A DNA stretch of 64,000 nt from Hypoxylon rubiginosum (GCA_902806565.1 CADCXA010000062.1:372001-436000), one strand, 5' to 3'; counted from the stretch's first letter, positions 38,771 through 50,693 are shown. Numbers and translations: made by a program. Notes: generated by a model not told the origin, from the sequence alone.

Positions 38771-39710
38771 ATGAGGCCACTCCTGCTCTCCTTAGCCGCT
38801 GCTTCCAGCCTCTCGCTCGCGCAGCAGACCTCCTCGGCCTCCGCGGCCCCCGAGACCGTCCCGACGATCCTGGGCATCCGGGGCGCGAACTCGGCGGGCT
38901 GCTTCGCGGCGACGAGCATGAGCCTGGCCTGGGGCAGCGCGTCCAGCCTGCGTCTCGACTTCGCCGACATGCGGGCGAGCGTGGCGCCGGCCGACCCGTA
39001 CGACAGCGAGGCGGCCATCTGCGTCACGTCGGTCGAGCTCGGCGCGTTCCCGGCCGGCTGGCGCTTCGCGCTAGCGGACGTCACGTACGCGGGGCACGCG
39101 ACGCTGGCGGGGGGCGGGCGGTTGGAGAGCTTCGCGGCGATTGCGTACTTCCAGTGGGAGCACCTCAAGAACACGGCGGCGGTCGACGAGCCCACGGTGA
39201 AGAACGCGTCGGGCTCTTACCTGGTGAGTGTTTTTTTCAAAATTCTTTTTTCGTCTACGGTTGTTACTCGCCTTAGGTATCTACGGTAAGTGGAGTTTGA
39301 TTCGCATTTCCGTTTCTAACTGGCTGGCACAGATGAACGTCCCGGAGATGAAGGTCAACTTTGGGACCAGCGGATTCTACGACCAGGACTTCAGCGTCAA
39401 CATCCCTAACCACTACGCGGCCTCGGCCTGGTCTCCCTGCTTTACCGGGCAGGAGTACTCGTACGATGATAAGATGCAGGTCCAGTTCCAGTTCCAGGCC
39501 TACCTGACCAAGGCGGGCTTCTCGAAGACGGGGAGCGGCGTGTTCGGCCGTGCTGCGGGCCCGGCGCTAACGGCGGATTTTAATGTCGTCTGGGAGAAGT
39601 GTGATCCGGTGGAGAGGAACGCTTGGGGTCAATTTCGCATGGGTGACTACGAGACTTGCAAGCGTATTGGTCCAACGGGCACGGAGGGAAACCCGACTGT
39701 GCGGTGGTAG
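38771..39710 (+). CDS. Secreted DUF4360-family protein (about 279 aa)
   Basis: The ATG at 38771 starts a signal peptide (RPLLLSLAAASSLSLAQ). The mature part matches the DUF4360 pattern: an early Gly-Cys, a LDFADMRASVAP segment, a Cys then FPAGWRFALADVTYAGHATL, later SPCFTG and a closing VWEKCD. DUF4360 proteins are small secreted beta-rich proteins of unknown role. Between 39223 and 39333 the best splicing has two introns (39224-39276, GTGAGT...TTAG, and 39286-39332, GTAAGT...CACAG with a TTCTAAC branch) around a 9-nt exon coding Val-Ser-Thr. A single 109-nt intron also keeps frame. Exon 1 is strikingly GC-rich with C/G-ending codons, unlike its flanks. The gene is divergent from the monooxygenase, with tails facing. 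Confidence 0.75.
39277..39285 (+). other. Probable 9-nt microexon of the DUF4360 gene
   Basis: GTATCTACG is preceded by CCTTAG and followed by GTAAGT, keeps frame on both sides, and splits a 109-nt interval into introns of 53 and 47 nt, the size usual in this window. Confidence 0.5.
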
Positions 39711-39927
39711 GGACCTGGGTCGTGTCACTCAGTGTTGAGCGTACTTAATGCGAGAATATTGAAAGTAGAGCCTTTTGGACGTAAAACTCATACTAGTAGA
39801 CGACTCAGTGTTCTCTTGAAATGCATACAGGTTTGCTGAGAACATCGAATATCATACATACAGTCTAAAATTTCAAAATGTTTCTTCTAGGAAGTAATAC
39901 ATATATCTCCTGGTGCAAGGGGGACGG

Positions 39928-41299
39928 TTAAAAAGCCGTCGCCCACTCGGGATAAATCTCTAGCTCCCTCGGTACCGACGCGACGTTGCGGTCGTCAACG
40001 TATTCCTGCAGCGACAGATTCTGGTACTGGCTCCGCTCGCCCATGTCCACGCCCCTCTTCTGGATGTATCTCGCGAAACCTATCGTGTTCTTCTTCCACT
40101 CTTCCTTGGATATTTTGCCAGCGATGTAATCGGCGTAGATCATTGCATCGAATGTGGCCTGGGAGGTGGATGCAACTGTGTGGGGTCTGAATCCGGCGAG
40201 CGCATCCCCTATGAGCACAACCCTTCCGCCCATGTACTCATGCTGTGGGCTGATGACGTCCGTAACGGCCTGCACGAACGGCCTCTTGGTACCGCACACT
40301 ATTTCCGCGAATTGCGGGGGTAGCCGTTCGCGCGCGAGCTGCCTTTGCTTCTCCCAAGCAGCTTCATCCGTCATACCTGGGGGCATGGTGATCTGTCGTC
40401 GCCTTCCATTCTTATCCGTCATGATTTCCTCTAGCTTGGCGGAGCCTTCCGGGAAATTGGTATAGTACACGAAGTTGATGAGTCGCTGGCCCGGCTCGAC
40501 AGTCCCGTCTTTCCCTGGAATCAAGTAGGCGAGGATCTGGATTCCGGGGCTGTGGAAAAAGGTGAACCTCTCGCCGAAAGCCTCCCTGGCGGCCTCGCTT
40601 GCCTCACTCTCGGGCATAGTCCCACGAAGCGCGCAGTAGCCGGTGTATTTTCGCTCCACGCCGGGTTCTAGGATCTTGCGAACCGTCGAGCTGGGCCCGT
40701 CGGCTCCGATAAGGATGTTGCCATACGTGCTCCCCTCTTCCCCCTTGCCGGACTTCCAGAACACGCGAATGCCGTCGCCTTCCTCCTTGAAATCTGTCAC
40801 CTGGCGGTCGTGCAGATGTGTAGCTTTGCCGTGCGCTGGGTCTGGTTCTGGAACCTTGCAGTACGGACTCTCGATGCCATCGTAGTTAGCCCGCATGAGG
40901 TTGTAAGTTAAATCCCAAGAGGTCATGTTCTGTGGCGTTTCTTCTATGTGCACTATGCTGCCATCTTTATCGAGATACTGTCTCCTCTTTGATCCTACTG
41001 CGAATTTCTGATCGCATCGGTTATATCTCTTGAAGAACGCTAGAGTGTCGCCACCAGCAACGATTCCAGCTCCCTGATCCTGCAATAACGGGACGGGGTT
41101 ACGCTCTAATATCGTCGTGTCATGGCCGAGCGATTTTAATGCAAGACCGGTTGCGAGCCCACCAAGCGAACCACCAACCTAGCCAAGATAATCAGCAAGT
41201 GTTCTAACTTCTAAGTTTGATAGTCATACGTACTATCACGAAATGAAGCTTCTTCGACCCCTGACCTTCCGCCAACGGCTCATTCGAAGGAGTAGTCAT
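39928..41299 (-). CDS. FAD-dependent aromatic hydroxylase-type monooxygenase (438 aa)
   Basis: Two exons: 41234-41299 and 39928-41178, joined over a 55-nt intron with a GTACGT donor. Splicing restores the dinucleotide-binding start HFVIVGGSLGGLATGLALK (residues about 19-37). The DG motif is ILIGADGPSSTVR. The second FAD motif is VVLIGDALAGFRPHTVAS, whose GDA...RPH form resembles 2,6-dihydroxypyridine 3-hydroxylase-like flavoproteins more than salicylate hydroxylases. The family uses NAD(P)H and O2 to hydroxylate aromatic or heteroaromatic rings. No signal peptide; cytosolic. It is convergent with the DUF4360 gene and same-strand with the two downstream-lying dehydrogenases, which would suit a shared pathway. 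The substrate is unknown. Confidence 0.85.
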
Positions 41300-42241
41300 G
41301 ATCCAATTTAAGTGTAGTCAAGGGACAACGATTAAACTTAGGTAAACTGGGGTACGCAAGGAAGATCGAATTGTTAAGTATTCGGGGATTTTTGGTGATA
41401 GAAATAATCCCGTTGGCTGATAAACGTACGTCTTCAGAATTACCCGGAGGGGGGCCTCCTATTGAACGCTCCCCCAAACTTGACGTCACATCGAACTAGT
41501 AAGCATGCACGGCAAATGCCTCACTAGAGTACTTTATTCGCGTAATAGATTGGACAAGATAAGACTTGATTAGGGATAGATCCCAAAAAGTATTTAATAT
41601 ACAGTGCTGGGCACTTCGAGTCCTAGACCGTATGACCATATTACTAAGTCACCTCCCGTATCCAGCTATTGACAAATAGATTTAAAATCCTAAAGAACTA
41701 CTAATTTGAACTGCAAATGGATTCAACAAAGTCTAGATCCTGTTTGTTCGAAAATCTGTTGAGGACTACCATATATGAGCAACGCCACCCCCTTAGTTCC
41801 GTACCTATATTCAGGGCACAGCAACTGTGCAACTAGCAGCAAAGATACTAAGACGGTCGAGAATTTGTATAGTTTATTTATTAAACGGGGCTTTTACGTA
41901 TATATTATTGTTAATGAGGTATCATTTTCTGAATCCCATTTATATTAAAGAATAAGGGGCAAGACACGACTCTGCGGTGGTTCGAAGTAATCTGCTTCAA
42001 GGAAGGCTTTTCTTTCATAACTAGTTTCCGGCATCACGAAGAGCCCTAACTACACGCTAGCGGCCGCGAGTAGGTCTTAGGTCTATTACACCAGTGTTGT
42101 TTGTCCTCTGCTAATCTCCGATCCCTGGTGTCTCTACCACTAGACTCTTGACAGCCGTTTAAGGAGATATGTACTATCTCAGTACAAATTGTAGGACATA
42201 CATACGCGAGAGCTGCTAGTGGCAAGCCCGTGTAGAGAGAA
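41300..42241. other. Intergenic region
   Basis: About 0.94 kb between same-strand genes. It holds the monooxygenase promoter and the dehydrogenase 3' end. I see only short chance frames and no repeat or RNA gene. Confidence 0.5.
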
Positions 42242-43325
42242 CTACGTCTTAGCACCTAAAATCATGCCTCCGTCTATGATCAGCCCGCATCCGGTGATAA
42301 AGCTTGATTTCGGGCCGCTTAAGAAGAGTGCCGCATCGGCAACTTCTTCCGGCGTACCCAGTCGCCCCATCGGTATCCCATCAAGGAGGGGTTGTTCTAG
42401 TCCGGGGACAAGATCATACGACTGTTGCACTAGAGGAGTGTCAATCCAAGACGGACAAATGCAGTTTACTCGAATGCCGTGAGTGACATTGTCAATAGCT
42501 GCAAGTGTGTCAATGCCAAGTATTTAAATAGAGGACTGTATGTTTGCAATGCTTACCGGAAGTCTTGCTAATCCCGATTATTGCGTGCTTTGCTGTGTTG
42601 TATTGTACCATACCTGGTACAGCTATCATCGAGGTAACCGAGCCCAGGATGACGATTGTTCCACGGGTGAAGCGTGGTTGAACTGAGGTAGCATCATTTT
42701 CCTCAGGCTCCTGAGTCTTCATTGCGACGGACACTATATTGGTAATAAGATATGTTCCGTTAACATTGATGTCGAGGGTGCGTTTGAAATCGGAGAAGTT
42801 GTTCCCTACAATGGGGCCATGTGGTCCTCCGGAAACCTTTAGAAGGCAGTGTCAGCGCAGAACATCAGAGGTACAACGGTATGACTCCCTAGATACCTAG
42901 GAGCTCAATAATTATGTATTCGGTTATTAGCTATGCTAACGGCGAAAGACGGGAAGCAGCACTTACACCTGCAGAGTGAACGCAACAGTCAATCCGCCCG
43001 AATAGTTCAACCATTTCTGCCACGGCACTCTGTACCCAGTTTCCATCGGCGACATCAATATAAACCGCCTCGGCCCGGAATTTCGGGCTTGCAGAAGCGG
43101 CAGCAGCAGATTTGGCTTCATCAGCCGTTTGCTTGGCAGCCTCGACGTTGATATCGGCAACCAGAAGCCCTCGAGCACCGGCTTTAGCAAAGGCTAGGCA
43201 ACAAGCCTTGCCAATCCCATTCCTTAGACATTGTGAGCTCCCGTGGATGCAAGATTTATGTGGCGTAGACGCCTAGCGACCAACTTACCCCCCCCCGTGA
43301 CAAAGGCGTAGCCAGTAATGTCCAT
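42242..43325 (-). CDS. Short-chain dehydrogenase/reductase with one-base break (about 276 aa)
   Basis: Exons: 43289-43325, 42967-43222, 42557-42836 and 42242-42498, with introns of 66, 130 and 58 nt. The start MDITGYAFVTGGG leads to NGIGKACCLAFAKAG (TGxxxGIG cofactor site), then INVNGTYLIT, the catalytic Ser in LGSVTSM, and YNTAKHA (YxxxK). The C-terminus has IPMGRLGTPEEVADAALFL and IDGGMILGAK. All junctions fit except exon 1 to exon 2, which is one base short. The site is a run of nine G at 43288-43296, where ten would restore the frame. So it is an assembly slip in a homopolymer, or a real frameshift making a null allele. Role: NAD(P)-linked oxidation or reduction of an unknown alcohol or ketone, cytosolic. 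Confidence 0.8.
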
Positions 43326-44181
43326 GTTTCTCAAAGCCCTGCAATTGATACCCAGGGGGGAAACAAAAGGGGAAACAGTCGACAAAGTAGAAGTGAATTC
43401 AGTCAGATCTCTATCAGTCGGTACTCTCCATGTGACTCCGCTTCCGTGGGACATCCTAAGGGGGTACCGGTAACTTGACGTGGCGTGGGTGCAAGAGTTA
43501 TGGTGATGCTAGGCTGAAAGGTACCTCATGTAGGCTGTACACGTGTTACTCCCACTTAATACAAAGAAATCAACACAGTATACACAGTAGGTACTACGTA
43601 ATGCTTCAAGGTTGCAGATCGTCAGACGCATAGGCGTCACAAGAGGTTAGCTTATAAAGCAAGGGGTTAGGCATCCCTATGCGCCCGATATATGCGCCGA
43701 TACCAGTGGATGATATGTTGGTAAGAGGGACTGGGAGACGATGCTCCACACGATCCGGCGTAGAAAGCAAGGGATAATTGATTCCTTGTCAGGCATTCCC
43801 TCTCTTCAAACTGTAGGGCAGTTCTGGTTGGTTACTTTTCCAAACGACTGGTATGACCGTATCTGTATCAATTAGCTGAATACTTAACCACTAGTTAGCT
43901 ATATCATACCTGAGCCCATTCCCGGTTTCCCGTCGTAGACATGAATGAAGCAGTCTCCGTCCTCCTGAACAACATTTGCGAATTATGACAATCTACCCCT
44001 AAAATCTTCTATTTGGCTTGGAACGATTCAGCCAATACCCGGATCTGATTGGACTTGCTAACTCCGAATCCTAGATAGCTCGATGTAGAATACTACCGGA
44101 GTCTCACTTGGATCGGCGGGCTATATTATGAAGTTTAAAGAGAGCTTGGTTCGAAAGCAATCTGTCTGTTAAAACTATGCC
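43326..44181. other. Intergenic region
   Basis: About 0.86 kb of unremarkable sequence between two same-strand dehydrogenase genes. I see no gene, repeat or RNA. Confidence 0.5.
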
Positions 44182-45184
44182 CTAGTTCGACTTTTTCACA
44201 AACGTGTTCTGCCCAACGCCTACAGAAGCACCGTCGATATCCACATTATTGCAAATATCACCAAACACCTCCATTGCGTGGTAGAGACGTTCCCTCGTCT
44301 GCCCGATTCTCGCCGCCATATCGACACCTAGAGGAATCATTATCTCGTCCTCGTGGCCTTTCCCCACACCCTCGCCGACCACCACGTCGTAGATCGCTTG
44401 CGTTGCCTTGACGTGGTCGCCGTTGACGACGAAGTTCCCCGTGCTGAGGACGTCGACGTACTGTGCCGTCGTGGTGCCCTCATAGTCCGGATCGAGCGGC
44501 TTCGCCGCCACCTCGGTCTTGCCGACCATGGGGGTATTGAAGCTTCCGAGGTAGACTAAGAGCACGCGAACGTTGAAGTCTTTCATCTCCTTGTGGAGTA
44601 CCTTGGTCAGGTCTAAGAGAAATTTAGCCAATTGAAGTTCCTACCTGGGGGGTGGGGGCGAAAGAAAGGAAAGGGGGGGGAGACAACCCACCATCCAGCG
44701 CCGCTTTGGAAGCGCCGTACACGCCAAGCGAGAGGTTCGCCTCCATGCCGGCGCCACTGCTGAAGTTGACCACCATGCCGGAGCGTCGTTTGCGCATATG
44801 CGGCACCGCTGCGCGCATCAGGCGGTACGGCCCGAAGAAATTGGTCTCCATGACACGGCGGACCTCGCTCTCGTCGAACGACTCGACAGGGCCCGTCATG
44901 CTTGTGGCGGCCACATTGGCCAGGACGTCGATAGCGACTCCCCGCGTCTCTAGGTCTTCGATGACCTGGCCGCAATCCGGCTCGTCCTGGTCTAGTCGTA
45001 TCCATTCGCCGCCCTTGGCGGTGATTTCGCTCACGAGTTCCGGCGTGCGAGCTGGGTTGCGCGATGTCGCGAGGACATTGTGCCCGTTCGCTTGGGCCAT
45101 TCGGGTCAGGGCCAGGCCGAAGCCGGATGAACAGCCTGTGATGAGCCATGTCAACGGTCTCTTGGGAGAGCTTTCAGACGCCAT
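44182..45184 (-). CDS. Short-chain dehydrogenase (307 aa)
   Basis: Two exons, 44692-45184 and 44182-44612, around a 79-nt intron (GTGGGT...CTTAG) that contains a long G/C-run segment. Motifs: LITGCSSGFGLAL (TGxxxGxG cofactor site, residues about 14-26), FSSGAGMEAN with the catalytic Ser, and YGASKAALD (YxxxK). After splicing the helix continues as DLTKVLHKEMKDFNVRVLLV. The structural NNAG motif is altered to NVAA, which is unusual but tolerated in some divergent members. The TGCSSGFG form and length resemble retinol-dehydrogenase-like fungal oxidoreductases. Substrate unknown. No signal peptide. It probably works in the cytosol, perhaps with the neighbouring monooxygenase and dehydrogenase. 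Confidence 0.85.
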
Positions 45185-45599
45185 GGTTGCTTCTTGAAAG
45201 CGCGGGGTGTTTGGAAATCAGTTAAGGGTATGAATAGGAGGTCTAGTAAAGGTAAAAGTTTTATGCCATTTCCAGCGCTTCAGAAGTTCCGATATACAAA
45301 ACAGACATGATTCCAGCCCACCTGGGCTTTGAAAATTACATATCGGGATAACAACGTTCCAGCGGACTTAGACGGTTAACTCCATATGTCCAGCTCCAAT
45401 TACTTGGCAACCCTGCCATTTTATGGATTGTCAGCTCCAGTCTACCCGCAATGCAGGTCGGAATAGTGGACTTAACGACGTTGTGAGAAGCCACTCGTCC
45501 GGCGGCCTCATACACATTGCCTGATGGATGGTATCAGGAGATTATCTTCATAGGTAAACTATATTCCCAAGTTCATATCATCCTGTCCAAGCCGCTCAA
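45185..45599. other. Intergenic region
   Basis: About 415 bp holding the dehydrogenase promoter and the 3' end of the membrane protein gene. Nothing else seen. Confidence 0.5.
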
Positions 45600-47079
45600 T
45601 CATAATCTATCCTCTACCACACGCTCAGGATAGTCCCTCTGCCATCCCGCGGCGTCTCCGGAAGGCGAGCCCCGGTCGTCAACAGCTCGATCGATCGTTA
45701 TCATGGTCGTCTTGGTGATCCCTCCATTCTTCTGCGTCAAGATGCTCTCCTCGCTGATGTTATCCTCCAAACTGTTCGCAACGACTCCTCTCCGGGCCCC
45801 TATTTCCGGTCTCGTCTGCGAATGGTTGTACTTCGATTCCCTATGACCGGTACCGTGACCGTATGACTGGAGATGGTATGCTTCCTTCTTGCGAGATGAC
45901 CCGTATCGGAGCGAACTATCGAGCATCTTCTTGAACATGGGTTTTATGCATGGCAGGCATGCGGCGATGATTCCCGTGTTCGTTTCGGCCCTAGCGGAAA
46001 AGGAAAGATGATATTAGCGCTACTTATTATTGTATCGACGAGGATGGAGAAATACTCACACGATCCATACTGTAAGATTGGCAGAGTCCCAAAGGAAATC
46101 ACCGGTTTTGCCATAGTTTGAGATGTAAGAAGCTTTCACAATGGCCGCGGCACATGCGCTATAGGGAATGTTAGGTCCGAGTCAGCCAGCGTAGCGGAAT
46201 GGTGGGAAGCTTACAATACACCAAGACTGAGAACGCAGATGAGCGAAGCTTTGGTACGGGCATTGATCTTGACTTTCCAGAGCATGGGAATTGGCAAGAG
46301 CGCGAAGAATATGTCCGTGACGATGTTGATCGCTTTAGTTGATAGTTAATAACGATTCCTAAAATGACAGACTGAAGATAAAGGTATGCCGAAAAGGAGA
46401 AGAAATGCAAAAGGACTACTGACTTGAGTTAGCATAACTTAGCCCTTGTAATGTCTCCTGTGTCCAGCACGTTGTTTGTACACGGTTATCCCAGAGAATT
46501 GCTAGATTGCGACACTGCAATACCAAAGTCATTTGACAGACAAAGGTGTAAGCCATGAGGAATATCATGGCGCCTTGTAGAATGCGCCTATAGTAGACAT
46601 TTGGACTGATGCGCATCAAGAAGAACCCAACCGACACCTTTACCAAGGGGATTGCCCAGAGGTAGATAGGCTGCGTAACAAAATTCAGCTTGAGGCCGAG
46701 TCTGTTTACATCAGCGTCGAGGTATGCGGCATGTCGACCAGCGCCATATTGGACTGAAGCTATAACGACTCCCATCCCTGCTAGGGAGAGGGTCTATGTA
46801 ACGAGTCAGCCGTCAGTCGTCGATGATAATTCGAGATATCCGTACCATAGCCCCGATCATCACATAATCCTAGAGGAATCTGTTAGTGCACGAAAACCCA
46901 GCGTCAGGATCACGGTTACGTACGTCCGTTCCTATACTCCGAGTCATGCGTAGGCGGACAAACAACCTCGCACATATGACGACCAGTGCGCATACAGTCG
47001 TAGATATTACAGCCCCGAGGATGTGAGGGCCCTGATTCAGGTCGGGCTGGTCCGAGCCAGGCAGAGGTATGGCCGACAT
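45600..47079 (-). CDS. PTH11-like rhodopsin-domain membrane protein (385 aa)
   Basis: Six exons: 46924-47079, 46846-46869, 46424-46793, 46215-46332, 46060-46158 and 45600-45990, all in phase. Spliced, it gives the fungal rhodopsin-domain/SAT4 pattern of seven membrane spans: helix 1 LGAVISTTVCALVVICARLF, then GTDDYVMIGAMTLSLAG, FVTQPIYLWAIPLVKVSVGF, MIFLMAYTFVCQMTLVLQC, NIVTDIFFALLPIPMLWKV, SLICVLSLGVFACAAAIVK, and AETNTGIIAACLPCIKPMF. The cytosolic tail is about 120 aa, polar and Ser/Arg-rich. Family members act at the plasma membrane as putative G-protein-coupled surface sensors (PTH11 in Magnaporthe), but most are uncharacterised. Exon 2 is only 24 nt and codes the conserved DYVMIGAM. Confidence 0.88.
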
Positions 47080-48963
47080 GGTTGGAGATGAGGATTAATT
47101 CCCCTTGTGTAGAATCGATCGACGATCATAAGTGGAGGAAATGACCTTATTACCTACGATATCTAGGCAATCGCCACTCGTCGGGGATATATAGAAGAAG
47201 AAAGCCCCTGGCCCTGGTTGCGAAGATCTGGAAACCCTCGCCGGGTTGGTTGGTCTGGCCCTTTCCCCCGGACTGGTAGGAGGCCGTCGTCGTACGAAAG
47301 AACAAACAGAATTTGTCGCCGGCAAAGGAACCGGGCAAGGACCCAAACATGCTTCTTACCAGGGACTCGGAGTCTCTTCCAGGGACCTGGACATGGCACA
47401 GTAACATAGTATGTGTTCTATGCACGTTTCTCCCTTCCTTCACATGCACGGCGAATGAATTAACGCATTTGGACTAGGCGTTGTGCCGACTGGGGCTCTC
47501 AAACGTCGGCGTTACTAAAGAGAGACTAGGCTCAAGCGAAATCAAGCAAGCGAAGATAGTCCGCATTGTATAATATCGTGTAATATAGCCAAGTATAAAC
47601 CCTACGTTACAACACTATTGAGAGTTACAAAGTAGTATGAAGAGTTAAGCTAAGTGTAACCTTATAAAACGGGTTGGCATTAGCAATAAGTTATAAAAAC
47701 AGGAAAAGTGCATTTTTTTAAATTGACTACCTCCTATATGCTAATGTTATTCGTGAAGTGAAGTCTAGTTCAGCTCTCTTACTCTCATATTACAGAACTT
47801 CATTCAAGTCGCATGAAGGCTTAAAAAGTATGATGCGCCTAACAATTCAGCTTCTGAAACTCCGTAATCAGATCCTCATGGACCATGATTTTTGAGTGCT
47901 TGAGTTGCTAGGATAGATAGTCCGGGTCTACGATGAAGGTCGGGGGGTTTGCGGTTTTTAAGTCGGTTTCCTGTATAGCGCCTCAATAGCGTGACCAGCT
48001 ATATCACCTTCCGTGGAGGAACTAGCACGATGTTCTCCCGGACAGTCTTCCGCGGAGCTAAAAGGCCCTTTCAAGGATCTGCCCGACGAGCACAAACACG
48101 TGGGGCTCAGGAACGGTTCCTGAAATTGCAACTTCGTTTGACGTTATTCCTCGCCTCGCCCCGATCCCTCCGAACTAACAACTCTCGGCTGCAGGGTCAG
48201 GACGGGTTGGGCCTCGGGTTTCGGCTCTCACACACTAGTAGGGAGGGGGAGAAGGGGGCTAGACACAATAAACGGATAATTATCACTGGAATAGAATAAA
48301 TATCCGTCTACCATGGTACTTTTGAACAACGTCGCTTAACCAACAGTTGCATTTTATGCCGGGCATATATGCAGTTATTACCGAAACAAAACGAATCGGG
48401 AATATTAAGCGTTAGAGGGAGCAGCCCTTATGCCGTTGGTCGCAAGCTATCCCCTTTTGACATCAATGCCACGCGTGCTTCGTCGTATGTGGTTAGAATA
48501 AAAAGTTGGCAGGAGGCGAAATGGGAGATAGATGTTCTCATTGTAGGATAGTAGGAAGACATCGGGTACGGGGTTGGGGTTTCTGGACTTTTCCGTTATA
48601 TCCATAGCAAGAAAATACTATAACCGACTATTGTTCTTTAATTTCGTTCTAGAATAATTCGTACATTATAAGCAATGCACCGAACTTTTTATGGGGGTTG
48701 CTAAGCTCTGGGCAATCTAGCCCGTCGTGCGATGTCTTAGCGCTCAGCTGACTGAGGGGGAGGGCGAAGCTTTAAATAGGAAGTCAGCGGAAACGCCATT
48801 GATGATCTTGTAGCTTACCAGTTAGTTCAGCGACGATCGTCTACTGTGGTCTATAGCCTGTGTGTTTGTTATACGCTTTGACTATAAACCACTATTGTCC
48901 GTCTCATAACTCCCGACTTATACCTGCGCCACTTAGTCTTGAGGCTTATTGTTGGCTCCTACA
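47080..48963. other. Long intergenic region
   Basis: About 1.9 kb between divergent genes. The open frames here (for example 47991-48299) have no splice support, family motif or start context. The part around 47560-47740 is modestly AT-rich. A TTTAAATA box at 48771, about 190 bp before the tyrosinase ATG, could be its core promoter. No repeat or RNA gene recognised. Confidence 0.45.
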
Positions 48964-50310
48964 ATGGGTATCCGTCACTTAGTCTGCGCTCTGTTCGCTG
49001 CAGCGGCGGTGGCCACACCAGCTGCTACCGACGATTCCCAGTCCCTGACGACGCTGGACAGCTTATTTGACGAAGCTGCATCAAATCAAGCGGACGTGAT
49101 AGACGACAGCACCATCGCCAAACGTTCAACATGTACCTTAAAGAATCTCTCGGTGCGCCGACCATGGTAGGTAAACATTAAATTTCCCTTGTCCGCGCAC
49201 CGCTAAACGTCTCTCTAGGGGTTCGTTGAGTCAAAAAGATCGCAAGGCCTATACGGACGCCGTTCTCTGCTTGCAATCGCTTCCGGCGAAGACACCTGCA
49301 AGCGTTGCTCCTGGTGCCAAATCGCGATATGATGACTTCGTAGCTACTCACATTAACCAGACGCCGTATATTCACTACTCCGTATGTATTCTACTTGGTG
49401 CCGTAAAGATCAATGAACATCTTGGCTGATTTTACTAGGGTACTTTTCTAGCGTGGCACCGGTGGTTTACCCACAACTACGAACAGGCGTTAAAGAATGA
49501 GTGTGGCTACAAGGGGACTCAACCGTAAGTCGTGTTGCCCCTAAACGTGGGAATGAAACGAACCAACATAAGTTTTTTAGGTACTGGAACTGGGCGCTTT
49601 ACTCTAAGGACCCAGCTTCGTCTCCCATCTTCGATGGTAGCGCGTACAGCATGTCAGGCAATGGGCAGTACATCGCTAACAAGGGGCCCATAACCTTGAC
49701 CCTGGGCGACTTCGCTCCGGTGTATCTGCCAGCTGGCACGGGCGGCGGCTGCGTCACGTCGGGGCCTTTCAAGGACATGAAGGTGAACCTGGGCCCCGTG
49801 AGCTTGCCACAGAACGACGGGACCGTCCTTTCGGGGACCGGCCTGGAATACAACCCGCGCTGCCTCAAGCGCGACATCTCGGCTGGCGTCAACCAGGCCT
49901 ACGCTAACGCCACGTCCATCGTCAACCTCCTCCTCCAGAACAACAACGTCGGCGACTTCCAGATGGTCATGCAGGGCGTCCCCGGCTCAGGTTCCATCGG
50001 CGTGCACGGCGGCGGCCACTACACCATCGGCGGCGACCCGGCCGACGACGTCTCCGTGTCCCCCGGCGACCCCGTCTTCTACCTGCACCACGGCATGATC
50101 GACCTCACGTGGTGGACGTGGCAGCATCTAGACTACAACAACCGCCTCAATGCCATCTCGGGCACCGGTACTTTCCTAGACAGCCCGCCGTCGGCTAACA
50201 CCACTCTGGACACCGTCATTGATCTATCGTACGCCGGCGGTGGCCCGATTGCGATGAGGGAGTTGATGAGCACCACTGATGGTCCGTTCTGCTACACGTA
50301 CACAAGGTAG
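48964..50310 (+). CDS. Secreted short tyrosinase / catechol-oxidase type (393 aa)
   Basis: Four exons: 48964-49166, 49219-49381, 49439-49524 and 49581-50310. A signal peptide (GIRHLVCALFAAAAVATPA) is followed by a propeptide ending in a Kex2-type Lys-Arg at residues 53-54. CuA ligands are His112 (THINQ), His120 (IHYSG) and His129 (AWHRWF). CuB ligands are His293 and His297 (GVHGGGHYTIGG) and His321 (FYLHHGMID). The enzyme oxidises o-diphenols and perhaps monophenols to quinones. The protein ends soon after the CuB domain, so it lacks the C-terminal lid domain of long fungal tyrosinases and fits the secreted short class. Exon 4 is clearly GC-rich. It lies beside a hydrolase gene, tail to tail. 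Confidence 0.9.
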
Positions 50311-50693
50311 CGCGCTGTTGGTACGCAGTTGTTCGGATTTGTTGCGGAGTGTATATAATGTTAATGCGAACCGAGTTGTTCCTGTTTAGATTCCATTTTA
50401 GAGGTTAGACGGCACAACGTTAGTCAATGACAAGCGGTTTCTATTTGGTTCAACACACTAATAAGCGAGTTGACGGACCCCTAACGATAAGCTCAATATA
50501 AATCAGCACGATTGGAGCCACCAAGCGTTGCGGAAGCCTCCAGTTGATTTTATATTTCTTTCTTTTGACTTATCCGTCTTTTTCTATCGCATTGAGTTGC
50601 AATGATAACAAATAAAACCATCGCCCCAGATGCTAATCCACAGCCCTCACTCTCATGTGTAGCAATGCTGATGAGGGCTAGCTGCATATTTGC
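50311..50693. other. Intergenic region, convergent gene ends
   Basis: About 380 bp between convergent 3' ends. Nothing beyond likely terminator sequence is seen. Confidence 0.5.

Noticed and set aside
38683..39195. Antisense and second-frame long open frames over the DUF4360 exon
   Set aside because: They are shadows caused by the high GC of exon 1; only the chosen frame has a signal peptide and family motifs.
47991..48551. Open frames of 102 and 60 codons before the tyrosinase gene
   Set aside because: Low-complexity Arg/Ser-rich products with no homology signal; most likely chance.
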